From contig JAWNGF010000004.1 in assembly GCA_037039685.1 (NCBI GenBank), forward strand, positions 2,418,001-2,482,000: a stretch of 64,000 nucleotides of DNA. Reading direction: 5' to 3'. The number at the start of each line of letters is the position of its first letter. Position 1 is the stretch's first letter. Origin of the DNA: Ceratobasidium sp. AG-K. Taxonomy: Eukaryota > Basidiomycota > Agaricomycetes > Cantharellales > Ceratobasidiaceae. A program made the position numbers and the translations under genes. Under the pieces are notes generated by a model that was not told where the DNA came from, ran no database searches, and saw only the letters and a list, made by a program, of their open reading frames with translations. Positions 1 to 10,536 of this stretch are shown here, in pieces.

Positions 1-1762
1 TGATTGCTTGTAGTTTCTGATCAATAGAGATTGCGATTGATATCCATTGGTCAAGGGATAGTTCTCGTTCTGTCCCATCTTTGTTGATCAGGGTAAGTTC
101 AAAACCAGCCAGTTCGGTTTTGACTTCAGGCTTCAACCCTTCCTTGAATTGGTTAATCAGAGCTTCCTGTCCCCAGTTTACGTCTACCAGAAGATATCGG
201 AATTCCAAAGCATAGTTTGCTACAGAGTTGTTCTGTTTGCATTTTCGTATGTCGGATTCGGCTTTAGCTTTTTTGTTAGGGTCGCTGAACTGTTCCATGA
301 AGTGTCCTTTGAAACCCTCCCATGAGGCGAGGTTTTGGTTATTTTCTCCTTGGTTAAGTGATCGTAAGAGTACTTGGGCCCAATGGGTGGTGGCCTTGTT
401 TTCGGATTTGAAGTTTGCTAGGGCTTCGTGGATCCTTTCTTTGTCGGAAGTGTATTGATCGCCTAGACGTACAAAGTAACTCTCCATTTGCGTGATGAAC
501 ATTTCAGTGCCTTCTCCTTTCTTTCCGTCAAAGGCTTCCAGACGAGTAACCTTGGGACGACGTGGTCCACTACCGGTGTTTGGGTTCTCAATCAGTCGTT
601 GGATTCTTAGTTCTAGTTTGTCGATCCTGGTAGATTCTGCGTCCGGATGTGGTGGAGAATTTGATTGCCTAGACGGAATCCTGTGCAGGGATGCTTCATT
701 TATTTCTTCTTGAACATTGTTGATGGCTTCCTGAACTTCAGTAAGTTTGGCAGTGAAGATGGTTCCTTCCTGTCGTAAGGTTTCTAGTCCTTGTGCTACT
801 GCCTTGTTCCATTCAAGTTGCCCTTGTCTGGTAGTGTTGAGTTCTTCGTGTACATTGTTCACGAGTCCTTGAGTGTTGGTAACCTCATTTCAAAGGCGGG
901 TTACGTCTTGACCGACTAGAAAAGAATTATGTTCGCCATTTCTTGCCACGTTCAGAATGTCCGTCAAGGCGCCTTGTAGGGTGTTGATTGAGTTGTTAAA
1001 GATTTGCTGGTTGTTTGCTAGGACTTGTGTGGCTTGTTCTAGGCCATCAAGCCTTCGATCGATAGTGACTCTCATTCCGTCTATGACTCTAATGACAGCA
1101 TTGTGTCTTCCTTCTAGAAGATTGTCCAGGTCGTCTAGATTACTGATTACAGTTCCGCTGCTAGAGCTGGAACTTGAACTTGAGCTTCCTGGATCACTGG
1201 TGCTTTGTTGTACCGGGGCCGTTTGCTCGGAGTAACCCTGTGGAACATATGGTGGTGCTGGAATCACTGGTGTGACTGGCTGGGAAGCCATTGGAATTGG
1301 TCCTGCGTTGGTGATGGTTCCTCCAATTTGAGGAACTGTAGGAACGTTTGGAACATGTGGTGTGGGAGGAGGTCTAATGGGAACAAGCGACACACCCCCA
1401 TGAGCTTCAGGTTGGGGAGAAAAGAACTGTCTCCTAGGCCCTAGTGGCCACAAGGGATGCGATGGCCCTGGACTTCCGGTCAAAATACGAATTACAGCTG
1501 GAGTGGGATCATTTGTAAGATCTCCTGGTTCTCTATTCATGATAGTGGGTTCTTCTTCTTGTACTGTTGTCATGTCAGCGATGCCAAAAGCTCCCGGCAT
1601 TGATGTTTGACTTTGGGGACGTGATCGGGCAGGCCCTCCCGCTTGAGCCTGTGCAATATCTCCCTTGTTTAGTGATCCTGTGGGCCTTGCGGCTCGACTG
1701 GGTCCTCTTCTTGTTGATATAGTGGATGAGGGACGTGATCCTCCATCTTCTTGAATAGACAT
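1..1762 (-). pseudogene. gag of element D1 (partial, one nonsense codon)
   Basis: The structural Gag polyprotein starts at the ATG at 1762 (MSIQEDGGSRPSS). The N-terminal half is proline/serine-rich and disordered, with a poly-Ser run near residues 190-200, followed by a helical capsid-like part. An in-frame TGA at 890-892 interrupts it; A1 reads CGA (Arg) at the same position, so this is a CpG transition. The same frame then continues to base 1, which lies shortly before the zinc knuckle. Because of the stop this copy is probably not functional. Confidence 0.82.
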
Positions 1763-1777
1763 GTTTGTATGTTGTTA

Positions 1778-1789
1778 AGCTTGTTTTGT
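1778..1789 (-). other. self-priming primer-binding site of D1
   Basis: On the minus strand this is ACAAAACAAGCT, 2 nt after the end of the LTR. It is perfectly complementary to AGCTTGTTTTGT at the presumed transcript start inside the LTR, as in A1, A2 and B. No tRNA complement was recognised. The arrangement matches the Tf1/sushi self-priming mechanism. Confidence 0.75.
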
Positions 1790-1791
1790 AA

Positions 1792-2248
1792 TGTCGTAAG
1801 CTTCTTCTAGGTGGCTATGAGACAAGCCGCGATGGAGAGTGGACAGCACTAAGACCTAAGTGACCTCTTGAACCGCAACACACTTAAGCGTCTGTAGGTT
1901 CTTGAGGGTAGGGGTGGTTCTAAGTGTCACTCAGAGGGGATGTTTGACGAGACAAAACAAGCTGGGTTTACCAGGCTTGTTGGTCCTCTATATATAATCA
2001 GAAAGTGACTGAGTCATACAAGGCGCAGCCACACAAGTCATACATAACAGCCAGTCAGGAGTGTCCATATGAGTCATGCTGTATGAACAGACATGACTCG
2101 TACCAAGCACAGCCGCGTTACACAATGTAACAGGAAAACCACAAGAAGGTGGCAACGCGGTGGGAAAAGAGAAACAAAACATAGTGGACCAGCCACGAGA
2201 TAGGAGGAGGCGCAGACAAGTCCGATGGAGTGAGCAAGGCTCATGACA
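1792..2248 (-). repeat. 5' LTR of D1 (457 bp)
   Basis: In plus view it begins TGTCGTAAG and ends GGCTCATGACA, which gives the TG...CA ends of an LTR. A TATATATA-type box sits upstream (on the minus strand) of the AGCTTGTTTTGT transcript-start motif. About 85% similar by eye to the A1 and A2 LTRs. Confidence 0.9.
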
Positions 2249-2549
2249 CAAGACAAAACAAGCTGGGGTTACCAGGCTTGTTGGTCCTCTATATATATTC
2301 AAGAAGTGGCCGAGTCATACAAGGCGCAGCCACACAAGTCACACAAAAACAGCCGGTCAGGAGTGTCCATGTGAGTCATGCCGTATGAACAGACATGACT
2401 TGTACAAAGCACAGCCGCATTACACAGTGTAATAGAAACAACCACAAGAAGGTGGCAACGCGGCAAACGGAAACAGAAACACAATGCAAGGGAGGATACA
2501 GGCGGGCAAGACAACAGGCAAGTCCGATGGAGTGAGTTGGCTCACGACA
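2249..2549 (-). repeat. LTR interrupted by D1 (U3/R part, 301 bp)
   Basis: This is a second, older LTR of the same superfamily in the same orientation. It starts abruptly inside R at CAAGACAAAACAAGCTGG and ends with GGCTCACGACA. The missing U5 part should lie left of D1, outside the window. It carries the TATA region and the repeated ATGAGTCATG-type U3 motifs. Confidence 0.85.
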
Positions 2550-3479
2550 ATTGTGTTCAGGGTCTCATGATGAATGAGACATACCAAATTTCAGGATGAT
2601 ATTTCACCCTGCATTGTCTTGGTGTTCAGGTGGCAACTATGTGAATTTTGGGATGATTTGGTACAAAACCACAATCCCAAAAGTTGGTACGTTGGTGTTG
2701 GCTCCTTTTGGTACATTTTTTTTCAACAGTTTTGTCGCCTTGCCTAACGTTTTGACACAATTTCTGGTCCGTTTCTTGTATGTGGTTGGATCATTGAGCT
2801 ACCAAAACAGTTGTTTTTGGCTCTTTCGTGACTTGTTTTGCATTTTGGTGTTTGAATTATGCCGCTACGCAAACCAACTGAGTGGAGATGTCTATGTGGA
2901 AACCCAGTCAATTTTGGCACATATTGTAGCTACTTTGAGCCTGTTCATAATCAGGAAGAAACAGCGCAAAATCTCGCATTATTGGGGTGAAAACTGTCAC
3001 AAAACTTACCAGCTCATGAGGCTTTTGGCCCTTGAACCAGGGAAATTTGCCCGGATGCGACGCAACGTTCACAGAAAATCATTGTGAAATTAGATAGCTG
3101 GATACATGGTAAAAAAAGAGGATTGAGAGCAGAGAAGCCAGGTCTGGATCGAAGCAAAACATGCAACAAAATATCGAGGAGTGAAGAGTCCAAAAAAATA
3201 GTATGAAAGCATACAAAACTTGCACGCTAAATGTAGAAAACAATACATTTAGCTGCAAAAACTGATTCTAAACAGCATGGAATGGCCATCAAGTAGAATA
3301 GTGTGATATGTTGCAAAAAATCGGATGATGGGGAGGTAAAATTGGAGGGGTTGGTGGTAGATAACTGGAGATTAAGGCCTAAAAATGCGGGTAATCAGTA
3401 GGTGTAATGTAAAGGCTAAGCGTTCATAACACACTGACTACTCTTCCTCATTGCTGTCATCCTCCACTGGAGGATTCTT
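2550..3479. other. gene-less AT-rich flank, left side of the DNA transposon
   Basis: An open frame at 2596-3087 has the unbalanced, hydrophobic composition of non-coding DNA. The hexamer TTTTGG recurs about six times between 2650 and 3030 (for example near 2653, 2706, 2817, 2844, 2911 and 3021). This could be a subterminal repeat array of a CACTA-like element, but the evidence is weak. Confidence 0.4.
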
Positions 3480-4881
3480 CTAGGCTCGCGACCGTGTGTT
3501 CATTGAGGGAGGTGGGCGGTCCCCAAAATCAAGCCCACGGCTGCGACAACCACGATGGCCATCTCCAGCATTGGGATGATGATCACGGTGAGCATCATCT
3601 TGCTCTTGAGTATGCTCACCAGTTGGTGGGGTACCCCTGTTGCTGCTGGGCGGGTTTGTTGCACCCCTGGTGCATTGCTCAGTATCTGTGGATAGAGGTG
3701 GGTGTGGCCTTGGAATGGGCTGTGGGGTAGGTTGTCAGGGTGGAGCTTCATTACTGCGGGGAGCCTTGGGGCCTTCCTTGGGGCAATTACTGGCCTTATT
3801 GCTAGTCTTGGTCATGGTTGTCCAACACTTCTTCTTGAGCCAATCTGGGTTGCGGGCCTTGGAAAGGCGATGGCCACAACGGTGGTTGAAACAGTCCTGC
3901 ACAAGGTACTCTGCTCCCCAGTTGCTGACAATGCACTGGAAGGCAGGGATACAATCACGAATCTAACAGACAGTCATAAAAGGAAAAAAATTGCAGACAA
4001 AAACTGGCACGTACTAGTGTAATCAGGGTGCCAACCCGGCCTTTGTCCTGCTGCTTCCAGGTCAGGTTGGGGTCGAGGTTGGCCATGGAGCTCCATGTCC
4101 AAACAAGCTCCTATGCTGAGATGTTAGTCCTGCAAATGATCATCAATCAGTCGACTCACCCGCCACTCAAGCCATGTAAGGTGATCTTCATGACTATCAC
4201 TGAGGCCCAGGTGGCGCCTGATAGCCTCTATGGTTAGGTTCTCCTTCCACTCTGGTAGTGGCACGCATTCACTCTCGTCGTTGTCATTGTTGTCGGTGCT
4301 ACCAGCTTTGCCTTTGCCACTGCCTTTTGAACTGGGACTACAAGGAGCGGCATTGAACGGAGGTTTCTTGTATGTTTTTGAGGGACTGGTGCCAGCATTT
4401 GGTGGTTGGTTACCAGTATCTGCAAGGCAAGTCTTCTTGCTTGAGGATTGTTGGTTCTTGTTTGTATTTGATGGGCCAGAACCAGCAGTAGCTTGGGGGC
4501 GTGCTGCTTGATCAGCATTGCGCTTGGACTGCCGAAGGAGCTCCTTGAGTTGGGTGATTTCCTGGTGTAGAGCGGAGTTCTGCTCTTCATACCCTAGAAT
4601 GAGGTTAGCGTATGGCAGTCTTGAATCAATGGATGTTTTTACTGACCTTGGATCTCATCTTTGTCCTCACCCCCACCAGCCTCCTCCTTGTGGGTCTCAG
4701 GGAGCTGCTTCCCTTTACCCTTGCTACCACTCCCCTTCCCTGTCCCATTTGCCCTTGCCTTGCCCTTCTTCTGTGGCTCGTCATCTTCCTCATGAGGCAC
4801 ATCCTTGTCCTTGGCAGAGTCAATACGTGTGTCCAGCTCTTCATCATCATCATCGTGGATTCGTTTGTTTTTCAAAGGCAT
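3480..4881 (-). pseudogene. transposon partner gene, coiled-coil protein of unknown function (one in-frame TGA)
   Basis: Four exons fit splice signals: 4881-4647, 4593-4160, 4110-4015 and 3962-3480; the sum is 1248 nt, 416 codons. The N-terminus (MPLKNKRIHDDDDEELD) is very acidic, then Lys/Gly-rich, followed by a short coiled coil (YEEQNSALHQEITQLKELLR), a Ser/Pro-rich linker and a conserved-looking core with Trp and Cys residues (QDKGRVGTLITL, then FQCIVSNWGAEYLVQDC). Intron 2 has a textbook branch point (GACTAAC). A TGA at 3735-3737 lies in frame in the last exon and the frame continues in low-complexity Pro/Thr sequence to TAG at 3480-3482. I do not recognise the family. It is divergent from the transposase and may be its DNA-binding partner (inference). 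Confidence 0.6.
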
Positions 4882-5819
4882 GTTGTCACAATGAGGGAAG
4901 AGGGGTCAGCAGAGGTCGAAAACTTGTGGTGCAAGCAGTAAACAACAGTAGCAAGGCATGAGGAATGAGTTTGGCGGGGCAGACGGTAAGTGGGACATGC
5001 CTTTATCGTGGTAGAGTACAAGTCTGATCAGCGAGTCACATGACCTTGGCGCTCTCATTCTGATGTCATTTGGCGCCCGGCTACGTCATGTGGCTTGCTG
5101 CACTTCTGCTTCCGCCTCTACCAAGGCGATTCCACGACACCACCCCACACTCTGTCAGGTACATTCCAGCACTAGTTTTGGCACGGTTTGTCGTACTAAT
5201 CGCGCCGACTCAGGCCAAATCGCCACAAGACCGGTAAGCGCTTCTTTGTCGGTATTCTGTGTGTTATACTTACATTCTCTGTGTAAGACCAAGCTTTCAA
5301 CCACCCTCGCGTGCTCAATGCTCAACCCATCCCACCTCCCATTTGACCGTAGCTCCCTGCGTGTAGACACAACAAGCATACTGATGGCCCGAACAGTTAT
5401 GTGCCATACTGGTAGGCTAACTCTTGCCCTGGCTACACTCCCTTAGTTAACGACTTCGCTGTTAGCCTAGCCTGGATACAATGTGACGCAACCTGCGTCT
5501 CTGATGTATGGTCTGATAGCGCTACGTCACTCGGGGCAATACAAGGTACGTCAGTTAAATCGAATTTTCCTTGATTTTTCCGATTTACTGACTTGGCATA
5601 CATATGCAGAACCATTGGTTCGCGTTTCATGCTTGCCGGGTTCTGTCAATTGTCGGCACGCTGATCATGATATCACAGTACGCTAGCTGTCTAGCTCGAA
5701 CCTTTCTCATTTGAACACTCACTTGATAACAAACAGTGCTCCTAAGTGCCTACGTCCAGCCCATGAACGTAAGTGCACACCTATCAGTTGTGTCGTATGA
5801 TACTTACATGTTCCAAAGT
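4882..5819. promoter_or_regulatory. divergent intergenic region between partner gene and transposase
   Basis: These 938 bp separate two genes read outward and should hold both promoters. Short open frames here look random. A possible 5' intron precedes the transposase ATG: a GTAAGT donor at about 5769 and an acceptor ending CAAAG at about 5818. I see no clear TATA box. Confidence 0.4.
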
Positions 5820-8800
5820 ATGCCCCCGGTACTGAAGAAGTTACGCTGCCCTTTGTGCGGCCAAACTTTGGCCCCAAAGACCGTGCGTCAACACATGCGC
5901 AATTGGATGGGCTTGTGTACGCGAGAACAACGGCAGGAAGCACGCCGCGCTGCTGCGATACGGCGGCTCTCATCCAACGCGTCTCGTCGACCTGGACATA
6001 CTCGCAGCCTGAGCCTCTGCAACCGACAAGCTACTGGCCGCCAATCGGGCCTGTTTCCTTTCCCACCCTTGCGGCGCGCCCACGGCGCACGTCGAACTTC
6101 CCCTCCTGCTCATCAGAATGGACCCGACTGCTCGCGTCCTCCAGAGGCGGCTGCGCCACCCCCTTCCCCACCCCCCGGTCGAACGGATTTCGAGCTCTAC
6201 ATGCGTGATCACACCTGGCACAACGATTTCGTGCACGATACACCAGGTGCAGGCCCTTCGCGGCATGCAGATCCGTATGCTGAGCTTAGTCAGCTCGCGG
6301 CAGACCGCGACCAACTCGAGGTAACACCCGAGCGATTGCCTATGTTGGGGGCTCATGCGGACTGGATACGAGGGCTCTCTGCCCAGGAGGTACTGGAACA
6401 GGAGATTGAGGCAGAGCTTGCCCGCAGCGGTGGTAAGTGTTTTACACATACCTCACCCTGGTTGATGCTGATAGACCTATAGGACGCCACCTTGACCCTG
6501 CTGATATGGTGACGGTGCGCGCATTCAACTATAAGGTCGACACTGATATCAGTGCAGGGGCGTTCGCTAAGCTCCCTCGAGCTTTCCCCGAGTTGTCGGA
6601 CCTTCAGTCGCTGTACAAGACCCGCGCTCGGATCGCACAGCTATCGGGTGTACAAGGGGTTGAGATTGACTGCTGCATCAACTCGTGTGTCGTGTTCACC
6701 GGTACCATCAAGCATATGCACCAGTGCCCCTACTGCTCAGAGGATCGGTACAAGGCCGACACCCATGATCCAACTCGTAATCGCGCCCACTGCCAATTCC
6801 GATACATCCCCATTATCCCCCACCTCCGAAATTTCTTTCGCGATCCTGCCATGATTAACCGAATGTCATACCGAATGCAATGACGCTCTGAGCCTGGTGT
6901 ATTTGCCGATATCTTTGATGGCGCACACTATCGGAATCTCCTTGGCAAGTGCGTATCCGTGGCAGGCGAGGAACTTTTGCACTGTTTTTTCTCAAATGCA
7001 TCGGACCTTGCACTTGGCCTCTTGACAGACGGCTTTTCTCCCTTCATGTTGAACCAGATGTCCTGCTGGCCCATCATTCCCTTCAACTACAACCTTTTGC
7101 CTGCAATCCGATTTCAGCTTGAGAACATTTTGTGCATCGGAGTAGTTCCAGGTCCCTCACAGCCAAAAGACATCAACACATATCTCGAGCCACTGATCAA
7201 CGAGCTGGAAGATCTTGCTCGTGGGATTCCCGCGTTTCATTCTGTCGAAAAGCAACCCTTCCGGCTCCACGCGTACCTCCTCACTTGTTTTGGCGACATG
7301 CCGGCCGTGTCAAAATTGATGCGCATGACAGGCCATAACGGCAAAGTTCCCTGCCGTGCATGCATGCTACGGGGCACTCGAATCATTCGAGATGGCCAAG
7401 TTGACCCAACTCAACGGAAGAACTACCATCCACTTTGTCGCCCGTTTGCTCGAGCCAGTGAACCAAAAGATTACAACCCACACAACCTCCCTCTTCATAC
7501 GCACAACAAATTCGTCTGGCAGGCGATAAAAGTTCAGGATGCGCGAAACGATGCAGAAGAAGACCAACTGTCAACTGAGTACGGCATTCAGGCCCTCCCT
7601 CCGCTCGCCCGCCTCTCATCAATAGAGCTCCCTGGCTCGTTTCCTCACGATTTCATGCACTTAGTGTTTGAAAATGTAATTCCAACATTGATATCGCTCT
7701 GGACACGCACAGGGCGCTTTGAGCACTTTGGTACCGGCAATGAAGACTACGTTCTTAGGGGCACACTCTGGGAAGACATTGGGGCAGCTTGCAATGCGAG
7801 CGGGGATACAATACCAGCTGCCTTTGGCTGTCGAGTACCCAACCTCTTGGAAACCAAAAAGCAAGTCACCGCGGAGAGTCGCTTACTCTTTGCAACGCTG
7901 CTTGCTCCGCTGCTCTTACACGGATGATTCGTACGGCCTGCCTACTATAACCACTTCATCGACCTCGTCTGCTTGATCAGGATGTGTCTGCAGCTTCAAA
8001 TCACTGCAGACGGCGTCAACGAGGTGCGTGAGGGCTTTGCGAAGTGGGTGCAAGACTACAAAAAGTAAGTCAATATTTCCTAAAATTGGCGATTGATTGC
8101 GTTAATTGGTACCATTTCTAGGCTTTACTATTGCCATAAGGCTACGCGCGTTCGTGTATGCACGCTCCCTGTTCATTCCCTTCTCCATATTGCCGACGAC
8201 ATATGCTTCATGGGCCCAGTCTGGTGTTATTGGGCATTCCCAATGGAGCGCTTCTGTGGGGCACTTGGCCGTACAAACCTCAGCACACGGTTTCCGTGGC
8301 AAAGCCTTAGCGAGACGGTCACACAAGTTGCTCAGCTCACGCAGTTGACGCATATGTACGGGTTATTGGACAAGTTGAACTTGGATACGCAACGTAGCCA
8401 CATTGCGACTGGTACTTGTTACAAGGGTTACAACGACCTCGTTTTTGTATTCCCACAACGATCGTCCCTAATCCCTCAAGGCTCGATTCGCCAGCGGGTT
8501 GCAAACTACCTCGGCCTCGCACTTGATGAAGATTCGAACTACATCCTTGAGCACTTGGAGAACCGGCAGTTTGTGTTGTGGGGGAAAATGCAGGAAGCTG
8601 CTGCCTCGGGGCCCGGGGATACGTTTCGCGGCCACACATTATGCAGCAAAAACGCTCGAAACCGACGCAGTGCAACTTATGTCCAGGTGCGCTGGCTCCC
8701 ATTTTGATACTCGTAGTGTCTCAATATCTAACCCAAAGACTCTTTGACTCTCAGTATCACACATATTACGATCGCTGGAATCAACGATCGGTTCGAGAAG

Positions 8801-9150
8801 TCAACGAGCAGACCACAGGCTACAGTCATCTTGAATTTTTCAGCGTAATCGACTCCGAGTTCCTGCAGGATATATATGCCGGCGAGAACTCCCCGCCGCC
8901 CTACCTTCGCCCACACGTCTTAGCAATCGTTTCCCCCATCCCGCGATTCTCAAGAGTTCCCGATGGCGGGTTTGTTCAATATGAGCTCAACACCAATAAC
9001 ACCCTCGCGAGCCCGGAGGTGATTGACGCAAACGATGTATTGCACCTAATCAGCCGAGTATGCGATCGGGAGGGCCGTTGGAGCATTGCTGAGCGTGAGA
9101 CTATCGTTGGTTGGGTCAATGTGATGGAGTCGGTTGTTGACCGCCAGTAA
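5820..9150 (+). pseudogene. Tnp2-family (CACTA/Plavaka-like) transposase, two in-frame TGA codons
   Basis: Exons 5820-6432, 6483-8064, 8122-8686 and 8755-9150 join to 3156 nt, 1052 codons, about the usual length. Near the N-terminus is a C2H2-like zinc finger (CPLCGQTLAPKTVRQHMRNW), then a Pro-rich linker. The central region has Tnp2 family landmarks: a DGFSPF block, a WPIIPFNYNLLP block, GVVPGPSQPKDINTYLEPL, FGDMPAVSKLMRMTGHN followed by a CRAC zinc pair, and ELPGSFPHDFMHLVFENV. The C-terminal part has the MERFCG block seen in these proteins. TGA codons at 6881-6883 and 7925-7927 interrupt the frame; the surrounding frame is otherwise open, so the stops look recent. The expected role is cut-and-paste transposition in the nucleus. 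The start ATG at 5820 is a choice; an upstream exon is possible. Confidence 0.8.
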
Positions 9151-9648
9151 ACGGTTGGTTTATCGGTTTATCGCCCAGCCTTTTGACACTAACTTGTGCT
9201 CAGAATTACCGGGCTCCTTTTAGTATTATTTGGCGCAGAAACTGTTGGAAACTGTGACAGGTTTTGAGCCGAAGTGTCATAGCAATTACCTGTTTTCTTA
9301 TCGATTTTCGCACTTTTTGACCAGAGGAAACTTATCAGCGTTGCGCGAATCTTATAGGCTCCTTTTGGTGCGTCTTCCGGTGTTTTTTATAACGTTTCAA
9401 TCCGATTTTAACTCTGCTTCAATCTACTTTCAAGCCCATATTACCCTATCTTTCCCAACTATTCGTACTACTCACACGTGCGATTTTAGCGTTGAAACGT
9501 ACCAAAATTCGCAAATCTGTCTTAAGAAATTTTGTATGTTACATGAAGTAAAAAATGTAGCGATTTTTCGGATTGGCCGAGAATTGTGTTTGCCCCGAAA
9601 CTACCCAAAACCGAAAAACCTGTTGTTTCACCCCAAATTTCACCATGT
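9151..9648. other. gene-less flank, right side of the DNA transposon
   Basis: AT-rich with no credible coding frame. It shares the string GGCTCCTTTT with the left flank (9210 and 9356, compare about 2700) but no long inverted repeat was seen by eye. The right end of the transposon should fall near 9640-9650, where gag-like coding sequence of element C begins. Confidence 0.35.
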
Positions 9649-10055
9649 CTACTTCATCCAGAGGGTGGTGATTCCCTCATTCTGGATCCTTTGAAGCATG
9701 TTTTTGACTGCCCCTATTCTTGCTAAGAAAGTGTTGACCATGTCTTCTGTTCTTCTGCCAATGCATTCAATGATCTGTAAATAGTTAGTACTATCTTCCA
9801 TTTGTGTATCCCACCTTTGTTTGAGGGATTCAATCCTTACAGCCATGATGGTGTTATTTTCCATGTATTCCCTTTGTATCCTATTGTAGATGGCTTGTAG
9901 GACTTCTATTTCCCTTCCCTGTGGGTCGATGACTGCACTTTGTTGCCTTATGTTTTTGTCTATTGAGGCTGTGGCAATCAAGCCACTGGCACTTGTTGCA
10001 GATGGTGTTCTTGTTGGAGGTACTGACACTGGATCTCCCCTAGTATTTTCCAGGG
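9649..10055 (-). pseudogene. gag of element C, downstream fragment
   Basis: A minus-strand open frame encodes a coiled-coil, capsid-proximal Gag segment (VIDPQGREIEVLQAIYNRIQ...). It is the continuation of the gag fragment at 31951-32461, separated from it by the insertion of element B: CAGGG at 10051-10055 is repeated at 31946-31950. It stops at 9649-9651, probably at the junction with the DNA transposon, so the rest of gag and all of pol of C are missing here. Confidence 0.72.
10051..10055. repeat. target site duplication of B (left copy), CAGGG
   Basis: CAGGG immediately precedes the 5' LTR of B; the same five bases follow its 3' LTR at 31946-31950. This defines B as one insertion 21.9 kb long including its nested guests. 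Confidence 0.9.
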
Positions 10056-10514
10056 TGTCGTGAGCCTTGCTCACTCCATTGGACTTGTCTGCATCTTGTC
10101 CTGTCTCGTGGCTGTGTATGTTACGTTCTGTTTCTCTTCTCCCGCCACGTGGCCACCTCCTTGTGGTTTTCCTGTTACATTGTGTAATGCGGCTGTGCTT
10201 TGTATGAGTCATGTCTGTTCATACAGCATGACTCACATGGACACTCCTGACTGGTTGACTGCTATGACTCATGTGGCTATGCTTTGTATGACTCGGCCAC
10301 TTCTTGAATATATATAGAGGACCAACAAGCCTGGTAAACCCAGCTTGTTTTGTCTTGTCAAAACATCCCTTTTGAGTGACACTTAGAACCACCCCTACCC
10401 TTTAGAGCCTACAGACACTTAAGTGTGTTGCAGTTCAAGAGGTCACTTAGGTCTTAGTGCTGTCCACTCTCCCTCACGGGTTGTCTCATACCCATCAAGA
10501 AGTAGCTTACAACA
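10056..10514 (+). repeat. 5' LTR of B (459 bp)
   Basis: Begins TGTCGTGAGCC and ends CTTACAACA. It has a TATATATA box near 10308-10316 and the transcript-start motif AGCTTGTTTTGT about 30 bp further on. It differs by eye from the 3' LTR at 8 sites, 7 of them CpG transitions. Confidence 0.93.
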
Positions 10515-10516
10515 TT

Positions 10517-10528
10517 ACAAAACAAGCT
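10517..10528 (+). other. self-priming primer-binding site of B
   Basis: ACAAAACAAGCT, 2 nt after the LTR. Complementary over 12 nt to the presumed 5' end of the element's own transcript. Confidence 0.75.
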
Positions 10529-10536
10529 TATCAATC

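Larger units (their letters stand above)
1..2248 (-). mobile_element. Ty3/gypsy chromovirus D1, 5' part only
   Basis: This is the 5' end of a minus-strand LTR retrotransposon that runs off the left edge. It has a complete 5' LTR (1792-2248), a self-priming site (1778-1789) and most of gag (from 1762 down to 1). Gag closely matches elements A1 and A2. The right boundary falls inside another LTR of the same superfamily (2249-2549), so D1 was inserted into a pre-existing LTR. The expected 5-bp target duplication would be CAAGA at 2249-2253; its partner lies outside the window. Confidence 0.88.
2550..9648 (+). mobile_element. decayed two-gene Tnp2-type (CACTA-like) DNA transposon, boundaries uncertain
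   Basis: Two divergent multi-exon genes lie between AT-rich gene-less flanks (2550-3479 and 9151-9648): a plus-strand Tnp2-family transposase and a minus-strand partner gene with a coiled coil. This two-gene layout is known for CACTA/EnSpm elements (TnpD-like plus TnpA-like). I could not find clean terminal inverted repeats, so the ends are set by the neighbouring LTR (2549) and the neighbouring gag fragment (9649). Both genes carry in-frame TGA codons. That the two genes belong to one element is inference. Confidence 0.5.

Noticed and set aside
2596..3087. 163-codon open frame in the left flank of the DNA transposon
   Set aside because: Hydrophobic, low-complexity composition from AT-rich DNA; no motif, splice context or related frame elsewhere.
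9230..9694. 154-codon open frame downstream of the transposase
   Set aside because: Begins at a non-ATG codon, composition typical of AT-rich non-coding sequence, and runs across the junction into antisense gag.
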